Assembly (NCBI GenBank): GCA_001642005.1 | Contig: LWCA01000488.1 | Span: 1 to 25,796, forward strand | DNA from: Intoshia linei | Lineage: Eukaryota > Orthonectida > Rhopaluridae | DNA: 25,796 nt | Direction of reading: 5' to 3' | Part shown: positions 19,211 to 25,796 of the stretch, piece after piece | Layout of the letters: every line of letters begins with the position of its first letter | How positions within the stretch are numbered: the first letter of the stretch is position 1 | Notes under the pieces: model-generated | Database searches by the model: none | Seen by the model: only the letters and a program-made list of their open reading frames with translations | What the model was told of the DNA's origin: nothing | Made by a program: the position numbers and the translations under genes

Positions 19211-21511
19211 ATGAGAATCGAGTCAAAATTATTGCAAATTTATTCATTAAAATACCAAAATTTATATTTTGATTTTGAACAAAGTTATGTGACTAAATTG
19301 AAAAACAAGCAAATCCCTGTGGATGGTTCTTTATCTTTATCCGACATTTTAAACTTAACAGTTGGTCAATTTATTCAAATATTTGGTAAATACAATCTAA
19401 GTAACATTAGTATGGACGACGCATATAGTTATTTGAAAACTACGAAATTGGTGAAATGTAATTTGATTGAAGATTGTGATTTTACTGGTTCTTTGAATCA
19501 AAATTATTACAACGAATATTGTAGTGTTACGATTTTGGTATTTTTAAAAAAATTTAAATCCAACAACAAAAATTGTATTGTTCACCACTTACTCAGTCAC
19601 ATTATAATTATTTTTGGTTTGATTGATAAATCAGATTTTGACGCTGTAATCCATTTTAAAAGGCCTATAGACCACTTTAATCCAGATATTGAGGACTACA
19701 TGAATCCTAAAATCGGGGACAGCGATTCAAGTCCAAATGACACCATTTCCGATTTGAAATTGGATGCAATCGCTTTAAAAGAATTTCCTAGTGATGACAT
19801 GTATGATATGCCATTGTATAAAGATTTTGGCGAATTTTCTGGTGCCTTTACTAATCCCGACGATTTAATGGATAAAAACAAATCTTGGGACAACGAATCC
19901 ATTTGTAATGATTTGGAATCTTTGGATCCCTCAAAATGCAATGTTAAAGTTTTGTACAAATCAAATAGTATCAATTCGGTTCCAAAGAAGAGAAGTTTAA
20001 AATGTAAAATACCGTTTAATCCCATTTCCGATGATGGAAATTTGCAAATATTTAATGGTAAAAATTGTGTCAATATCAAAACTAAAAATGGAATAGAAGT
20101 CTTTGATTATTATGATAAACAGGACTGTGGTAATTATTTTTTTTCCGTGTTTTAATTTTATTTAGATAATGTCAAATATCCTCCAATGCCACAACCTAAA
20201 CAAAATCAGTTCATTGTTAGTAAAAATGACGCGTATGTTTTGGCAGAACAGCTCAAAAATGATTTTTCTGAAGAAAATCGAATTAAGGTTAATATTTTGT
20301 TAAATTTTAAAATTTTTTACAGAAACTGGCTGTAAATTATATCATTGAATTTAAAAATACAAAAGGTAAGCACGATAATCTCTATTGTAAAATTTGCAAA
20401 AATCGCAAATTCACTGCCCCATCAACTCTTCTTTGTCATTATAGGTCTCATGCCGGTATTTTTTTATTTAGACATGGCTAATCACTTTCTAGGTATCAGA
20501 AGATTTAAATGTACATTTTGTTGTTCCTCTTTTACCAGACAACACAGTCTGAATTATCACATATTGATTCATAATCGTGTCAACAGATTCTATTGTGCAA
20601 TTTGTTTTAAACCATTTCGACATCCCACTCATTTCAAGGTTACACATTAATATTTAATAAACAATTTATAAATATGTTAGGAACACATCTTGAGTCACAA
20701 GGGTGATGATCCTTATAAATGTGATGATTGCAATGCCGGCTTTCGAACTAAATTCATGTTAAAACGGCACATTAAAAGCAAATGTGGCACGCTGACTGAA
20801 AAAGAACCGAGGGCACAACGAATTACCCAACACTTGGTGAAATCTAAAATTACTAATATGTCCTATCCAACCAATACTGATTTCAATCGGCAATACAACA
20901 ATGTTCCGCATAATGCATTTAACGCATCCACAAATTTTAAAGAAATAAAACCACAGATTCAAGGTAAATTTGTTCAACCTCAAGGATACACGCCTGCTGG
21001 AAATTTGGATAGATGTGTTCAAAATATATATAAAGAAAATCTCCAAAATCAAAACTACAATTACGTTCCAGAGAATTACTTCAATGGAAACCCTCAAGCG
21101 ATAAATGACCAGTATTATCAAGGATATCTAAATTATGTCCAATATTACAAACAAAAATCTACAAATAACTCTAATGCAATGCATAAACGCATTGAATGTT
21201 GTAAAAATAAATATCAGGATACCAAAGCAGTTGCTGCTCAAACTCTGATTCAAAATTGTATTAGTCCTTCAGAAATAGTTGAATACAAAACAATACCAAA
21301 AGAAAATTTACGCGGCACATTAAATTCTCCACTAAAAACACAAATTGTGTTTAGTGTACTCAATAGTAAAAAAAAAAAATGTGTCGCTCATAGAAAGCGT
21401 ATTAATTATAGCAAATTGAAGGGCATTGATCCGCATGTTACTGACGAACAACCCTGCAAATTGCTGCATTTTTGTCGAAATATGAATGCCAATCTTTTCC
21501 AAGAAAGTTAA
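19211..21511 (+). CDS. Zinc-finger protein, three C2H2 fingers plus one C2HC, 5 exons, 716 residues
   Basis: Exons 19211-20129, 20166-20287, 20323-20455, 20493-20638 and 20681-21511 join in frame across introns of only 36, 35, 37 and 42 bases. Residues 1-347 form a long acidic, asparagine-rich region of unknown fold. Four adjacent fingers follow. Finger 1: C369, C372, H386, H390, with one residue more than usual in the loop. Finger 2: C398, C401, H414, H418. Finger 3: C426, C429, H442, H446. Finger 4: C454, C457, H470, C475, a C2HC variant. Linkers such as HAGIRRFKC and HKGDDPYKC are typical of tandem DNA-binding fingers. Intron 4 cuts finger 3 between K440 and E441. The remaining 240 residues are Asn/Gln/Tyr-rich, then basic (KKKKCVAHRKRI). 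The likely role is nuclear sequence-specific DNA binding; no orthologue is recognised. The ATG at 19211 follows a tatttag, so a 5' non-coding exon may exist. Confidence 0.85.
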
Positions 21512-21743
21512 TTTATTCAGTTTTGTACATAAATTTTTTGTAATTACAATTTTATAAAATTTCAATTGAACTATCAGAGTCTATACAATTATCAGACGAT
21601 TCCAGGTTAGATAGTGAATCTAAATGCAAATTATAAATATTAATTTACTGAATCTCAAAAGGGTAATGACATTTCAACGTTTTTAAATTAATCGTATTTA
21701 CTAAATTCATTTAGATTTTAAATGGTATTACATTATTTTTCAG

Positions 21744-21924
21744 AACCCTGTAACAATTTCGTTCTATTTACAAACAAAAATTTCAGTTTCTTGCGCCAGC
21801 CACTTTGGCTAACACCGCCAATATATAATCTAGGTGAGTGTTGACCAATCTGGTGGAAAAAATCAAAATAGTTTTTCTAGTCCCTGAAATTAATTCTACC
21901 ACCCTGGTTAATAAACTGTACTAA
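21744..21924 (+). CDS. Exon-like pair of unknown identity
   Basis: A strong acceptor (tttttcag) precedes 21744, and a near-ideal donor (AG followed by gtgagtg) starts at 21834. In one frame the 90-base piece reads 29 open codons including FVLFTNKNFSFLRQPLWLTP. A 38-base intron would join it in frame to 21872-21924, ending LVNKLY and TAA, with AATAAA at 21983-21988. No upstream exon with the required phase was found. It could be the end of a small gene, a gene remnant, or chance. Confidence 0.25.
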
Positions 21925-22589
21925 TCGGCTAAATTGGGAAATGATATTACGATGAAATTTGTTATATTTTGTGTTAGTCCCAAATAAATCTTTTTCCAAT
22001 GTCTGAAAATCTATAAAACAATTATGTACACCTAGGATGCCCTACCTGTCGATCGCCAAAATTAAAAAATTAGAATTAATTTTTAATTTTAATAATACTT
22101 GACATTAAAATGATCTCTATTTTAAAAAATTTATTTTAATATTTATAAAATTTAATTGTATTTATATATTAAAAAGTAGTATATTATATGTGGAATGGTT
22201 ACCGGAATTTTACTTAGTTAACCCCTTATTTAGCAATATGATATACGGCTACATTAAATTATAACACTTGCATTAGTCCACTATTTCTTATACTAGTTTT
22301 TGTCGATAATTTTCCAAATATACAGCAAAAGTGCTTAGAATTATTCCAAATTTTAATTTTTTTGTTTCCTACAATCATACTTTTTAATTTTTAACATAGG
22401 TTCCGATCAGAAACATTTTTAGAATTAATTAAACGATTGAGCTTGACGATTTTGACAGAGTTTATTAATATTAGGTACTAATTTTGTAAGCTTTAATTGT
22501 ATATCTCCCCTTTTTGAAATTTGTAGTCTATTTCTTTTTTATGTCAGTAAGTCTATAACTGCACTAAACCTGCATTCTGCTAAATAAGA

Positions 22590-22820
22590 TTATGGAAATG
22601 GTAACAAAGCAATCCTACCAAAAGTAGGATAATTTTTGAAAGCTTCTTCGGTAAGCCATATCATAATACCTTTGATGATAAATACAGTTTGTAAAGATTT
22701 ATCATGCATTAATATATACAATCTTCTTGGTATTTGATATTTACATGTAATAATAAGTCCACCAAAAAAGGTTGTGTCAGCCACAAAGAAAAATGCATAA
22801 GTTTGATATCTTCAAAACGT
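22590..22820 (-). pseudogene. Coding-like fragment, possibly a MULE transposase remnant
   Basis: The minus strand is open with non-random composition: TYAFFFVADTTFFGG, then KYQIPRRLYILMHDKS and WLTEEAFKNYPTFG. There is no ATG at the open start (the frame passes through GTG), and a possible donor (AAAG, gtatta) interrupts it. The order ADTTF, then YQI, then LYILMHDKS faintly recalls the DGTF...Q...VYALM.DK block of MULE transposases. I hold that reading weakly. A membrane-protein exon is the alternative. Confidence 0.25.
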
Positions 22821-22922
22821 ATATTAAAATCATTTTTCATTATTTTTGAATGATTTAATATAATAGTAGTATCAATCTATTATTATTCTAATCAATGTAT
22901 TAGTCGATAGCATCAAAAAAAG

Positions 22923-22937
22923 GTTGGGCACCCCTGA
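22923..22937 (-). mobile_element. Solo hAT-like right terminus
   Basis: Read on the minus strand from 22937 it begins CAGGGGTGCCCAACC followed by a T run, the standard look of a hAT MITE end. No inverted partner was found within 1 kb on the left, so it is a fragment or has a diverged opposite end. Confidence 0.35.
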
Positions 22938-23857
22938 TCAAATAAAATTAAAAAATATCATTTTTTTAGAATAACGGCGCATCTCTATACATTATTGATA
23001 TTATTTTAGAACTACACAAGTGTATTTTAAAGTACATATTGGCAGTGCTTCTCAACAGATAGATATCAAAATATTATTCATTTTTAAAAAACAAATACAG
23101 ATATACTTTAATCCATGAATTATTTCAAAAGTATAAATTTGTCCACATTTGTGGGAAGGGGGAATTACAGTATTTAATAATAACAAAATAGCTAAAAAAT
23201 AAACGTTCCAATATTTTCGATAATCACTCAGAATAATCACAATATTGATCCATAATTTTTGAAATAACCTAATGTAGTAGTTAGTCAAAGTGGTCGAGGA
23301 CTCTTCGGTTGTCGCTGATAATTTCAATAAGGTTTTTACTTTATTTTTTTACTTATTCATGCGAAAAAGGTTTTTCTACATTTGATGAAAATGTATGACA
23401 TTTTTGAAAAAAATTGATAAATATCAATTTATCATTAATAAATAATTTGTTAAAAAGAAAGTTAAAAATCAGTTCCCCTTTTAAATTTTACTACATACTA
23501 AGTATTAACTACGTATTAAGTAAATACTTTTAGAATTAGGGCTTGCATTTTTTAATTTAAGAAACACTGCCTCAATACAAAGTCGAATCTATCATGCTCG
23601 ATCCTTTCCTCAGCAATCAAATTTTTGAAATTTTTTTTGTAAACGATTCATAAAACATAGTTCTAGCCATATCACATCACGGTCCTAACTTAGACAGTTT
23701 AAATTTTGCACAAAAAAATATACTTATATAATTTTTAAATATCAATTACGAAAATTAACCTCCATTTAAAAATTTTTGTCAAGCCTACTCGAAGGGTCAC
23801 GGTATAGTATATTTGGCTTTCCCCCAAGTGTTTTAATCATGAATTGATTAAATCTAT

Positions 23858-23863
23858 TTTATT
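23858..23863 (-). promoter_or_regulatory. Possible polyadenylation signal of the SNF2 gene
   Basis: TTTATT on the + strand reads AATAAA on the minus strand, about 130 bases beyond the stop at 23993-23995. In such AT-rich DNA this has modest weight. Confidence 0.3.
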
Positions 23864-23992
23864 TAATTATATTTTAAATCAATTCACTGGGCATGCAATT
23901 ATTTTTAGATGAAAAGATGCTCTTATAGCTAAGTCAGTTGGTCGCCACAGATAAATGAATAAACTGTGTTGTTAAAGTCTGAAATCACTAAA

Positions 23993-25330
23993 TTAATGCA
24001 TACCATCCGATAATACAATTGGAAATAGATTTTGATTAGATGGTAGTGGTATTTTGGGAGTAGAAACGGCAATTCCTAAAAATAATATATATATTTTAAA
24101 ATAGCATACCTTTTTTTTTCATTTCCACTTGATAACTCATTTCAGCGTGCTTTTCTTCTGTTTTCGATAACTTAACATCCTGTTCAATAAATAATGAATC
24201 ATGTTCAAATGGTAACTAAATAAAATAATAAAAAACTTACTAAAAATCATACCATGGCCATATGCTCAACATTTTTTCGTATAACAATAGAAAGCAATCT
24301 ATCCTTAATCCGAAACTCTGGGTTAATTGGAATATTCAAAGTATCTTCCTTATATTTCAACAATTCACTTAAATCTTGATACGAACAACGACTGAATGGG
24401 TAATTTTCGTCTACCACTCTTTCTATAAAACGAATATATAAAAATGTATTAAAAATACCAGAAATTTCTTGTTTAGCAATTTGTCGATTATAGATTCTGT
24501 TTTCCATTGTACCAAATGAAATTAAGCGATATATGCTTACAGGTTTATTTTGGCCATATCGATAAATTCTAAATAAAGCTTGCCTATCCATGCACGGATT
24601 CCAATTCACGTCCATTATAATCGCCCTTGAAGCTGCCACTAGGTTTATACCCAAACAAACAGCTTTAGTGGACAGTAAACATAACGGTACCTTGTTTTCT
24701 GGATCATTATATGATTTTACAATTGAATGTCTTTCGTTTAAATGCGTGGAACCGTCCATACGATAATACGATACGCCCTTCTTCCAATATTCGCCATTAG
24801 TTTTTCTTTTATGTAAAAATTTTTCAAACAAATTAAGCGTCATTAAACTCATACTAAATAAAACTATTTTTTCATTCAATTTGAGGGCTTCATCAATCAA
24901 TGAAATGGCAAAAACAAATTTAGGACTATGAAGAAGTTGAAACATGTGTTCATCTTTTAAGTCGTTTTCAATAAAAGATTTTGACCATAATAAGCCAGAA
25001 ATATCCGATTTATACGATTTTGCCTTTTTGGATTTTTTCTGTTGTTTAGGGTCATGTTTAACGCTAAGGTCATCAAAATCGTTAATATCAACGTCTGGTT
25101 CAGTTACGCAGTCTACTAGAATTTTTGGATGGTTCCAAATTTTTGATAAATGAGCAAATGATACGAGTACATTAATTCCAGACATTTTTCCATTATCTGA
25201 AACTCCTTCATATTTTAAAAATTGGTTTATATACAATTTATATAAATCTTTTTGTATTTTGGTCATATTTAGCATGATAATAAACTCTTGCTTTGGAGGT
25301 ATCGTTTGGAGGAGAATTGATTGATCACGT
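23993..25330 (-). CDS. RAD54L2: ARIP4/RAD54L2-like SNF2 ATPase, C-terminal part (5' exons outside window)
   Basis: Nuclear SNF2-family DNA translocase of the ARIP4/ATRX branch, thought to remodel chromatin or protein-DNA complexes. Exons in coding order: 25330-24459, 24422-24253, 24215-24110, 24075-23993, giving 409 residues and TAA. Introns are 36, 37 and 34 bases. The first exon opens RRDQSILLQTIPPKQEF with the acceptor at 25331-25332, so upstream exons exist beyond the window. Helicase C-terminal motifs are present: KIVLFSMSLMTLNLFE (motif IV region), YYRMDGST, LLSTKAVCLGINLVAASRAI (motif V), then WNPCMDRQALFRIYRYGQ (motif VI with both arginines). Blocks after the helicase (RVVDENYPF, PFEHDSL, SYQVEMKK) fit ARIP4 better than ATRX, from memory. 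A lysine-rich insert (QQKKSKKAKSYK) splits the second RecA lobe from the preceding helical part. The N-terminal ATP-binding lobe is not in view. Confidence 0.82.
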
Positions 25331-25489
25331 CTAGATAATTAATCATGTTTGATAATATTACAATTTAAATTTTAAATAGTATTTGTTATGGGATAATAAT
25401 TTCAAAAGTATTCTCCAAAAATCTGAAACAGGTCGACCGATTTTAATTTTATAAATAAACCTCATAAGTTTATTTTTTATTAACCCATT

Positions 25490-25513
25490 AGTGACCGACA
25501 CCCTTTATACTTG
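25490..25513 (+). mobile_element. piggyBac-like left terminus (TTAA then CCCATTAGTGACCG)
   Basis: TTAA at 25490-25493 is followed by CCCATTAGTGACCGACACCC, resembling the TTAA/CCCTTT arrangement of the MITE at 14383-14613. No inverted partner lies before the window edge, so the element may continue outside or be a solo end. Confidence 0.3.
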
Positions 25514-25599
25514 GTCAAACATTATGATTTTCGAAATGTGTTATTTAAATATGTGTAAAATTTCTAAAGTTTTGAGATACTAGAACTGGGTAAACTAGG

Positions 25600-25621
25600 A
25601 ATGACTACATATGTAGTCATT
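25600..25621. repeat. Perfect 22-base palindrome
   Basis: AATGACTACAT followed directly by its inverse ATGTAGTCATT. It lies about 90 bases inside the piggyBac-like end and may be a subterminal part of that element or a stand-alone site. Confidence 0.7.
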
Positions 25622-25796
25622 AGCCGCTAACCGGAAAACAACATTAGTAAGTCCAAAATATGTCGATAATCCGGTAAATGACTTTAGTTATATATATCTC
25701 GATATTCATTATGACTCAAAATTAAAATTTAACCAATAGGATTAAATGTCAATAGCAACAGCTATTTAAAGAAGTTTATATTCAATATTTGTAACG

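Larger units (their letters stand above)
21512..23992. other. Intergenic region between the zinc-finger gene and the SNF2 gene
   Basis: About 2.5 kb between convergent genes. It holds a pair of exon-like pieces at 21744-21924, a minus-strand coding-like fragment at 22590-22820, a hAT-like right end at 22923-22937 and a possible left end CAGTGCTTCTCAACAG at 23043. No AATAAA lies just after the zinc-finger stop; the nearest is at 21983-21988. The stretch 23060-23850 shows no supported feature. Confidence 0.5.
25331..25796 (-). other. Upstream intron sequence of the SNF2 gene
   Basis: No SNF2 exon (for example the DEAH box or the lobe-1 C-terminal helices) could be found on the minus strand here, so the intron is longer than 460 bases. 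It contains a piggyBac-like end and a perfect 22-base palindrome. Confidence 0.5.

Noticed and set aside
19696-20079. Minus-strand 127-codon frame
   Set aside because: It is antisense to the first exon of the zinc-finger gene, has no splice context or family resemblance, and is hydrophobic/serine-rich as expected of a shadow.
20759-21121. Minus-strand 120-codon frame
   Set aside because: It is antisense to the last zinc-finger exon and reads as Ile/Val-rich complement of Asn/Tyr/Gln codons.
23941-23992. Extra SNF2 exon using GATG/gtatgc as a donor and an acceptor near 23976
   Set aside because: The implied intron of about 25 bases is shorter than any other here and the product ends in a stop soon after. 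The direct stop at 23993-23995 was kept.
24944-25153. Plus-strand 69-codon frame
   Set aside because: It is the complement of the SNF2 helicase exon, which has clear motifs on the minus strand.
1-25796. tRNA, rRNA, CRISPR arrays, operons with ribosome-binding sites
   Set aside because: No cloverleaf with conserved T-loop, no rRNA-like GC-rich conserved block and no spaced direct repeats were seen. The genome is eukaryotic, so bacterial signals do not apply.

Overview
The window is from a very AT-rich, intron-rich animal nuclear genome. The evidence is spliced genes with GT/AG introns, a metazoan-type ARIP4/ATRX SNF2 ATPase, a tandem C2H2 zinc-finger protein, the TFIIH subunit p52, and non-autonomous hAT and piggyBac DNA transposons. 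Coding exons are short and many introns are only 34-41 bases, so most genes are broken into pieces that an ORF scan does not link. I cannot name the species. The minimal introns and divergent proteins suggest a fast-evolving invertebrate.

Layout, left to right. (1) 1-2332: a possible last exon of a + strand gene (129-179), then possible exons of an unresolved - strand gene (533-1276), then featureless AT-rich DNA. (2) 2333-6864, + strand: complete GTF2H4 (TFIIH p52/Tfb2), 13 exons, 459 residues. Its long third intron holds a dispersed repeat and its ninth intron a small hAT MITE. (3) 6865-9199: repeat-rich intergenic DNA with an internally deleted 67-base hAT derivative, one arm of a roughly 500-base inverted repeat pair, and a second copy of the intron-3 repeat. 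(4) 9200-18978, + strand: a 20-exon gene of 1030 codons for a protein I could not assign. It has a charged coiled N-terminus, a C2-like domain, a second conserved block and about four membrane segments. Intron 10 carries a 1149-base hAT element with perfect 8-base target duplications and a piggyBac-type MITE nested inside it. Intron 19 carries another hAT MITE. (5) 19211-21511, + strand: a five-exon zinc-finger gene of 716 codons, starting about 230 bases after the previous gene. (6) 21512-23992: intergenic DNA with two unresolved coding-like fragments and transposon ends. (7) 23993-25330, - strand: the 3' half of an ARIP4/RAD54L2-like SNF2 ATPase, whose N-terminal exons lie beyond the window. 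(8) 25331-25796: its upstream intron, with a piggyBac-like end and a 22-base palindrome.

The genes do not form an operon or a visible pathway. GTF2H4, the SNF2 ATPase and the zinc-finger protein all act in the nucleus on DNA or transcription, but nothing here shows that they are linked. The best candidate for something undescribed is the C2-plus-membrane protein. All exon joins were made by hand from splice consensus, reading frame and similarity recalled from the families; no alignment or database search was run.
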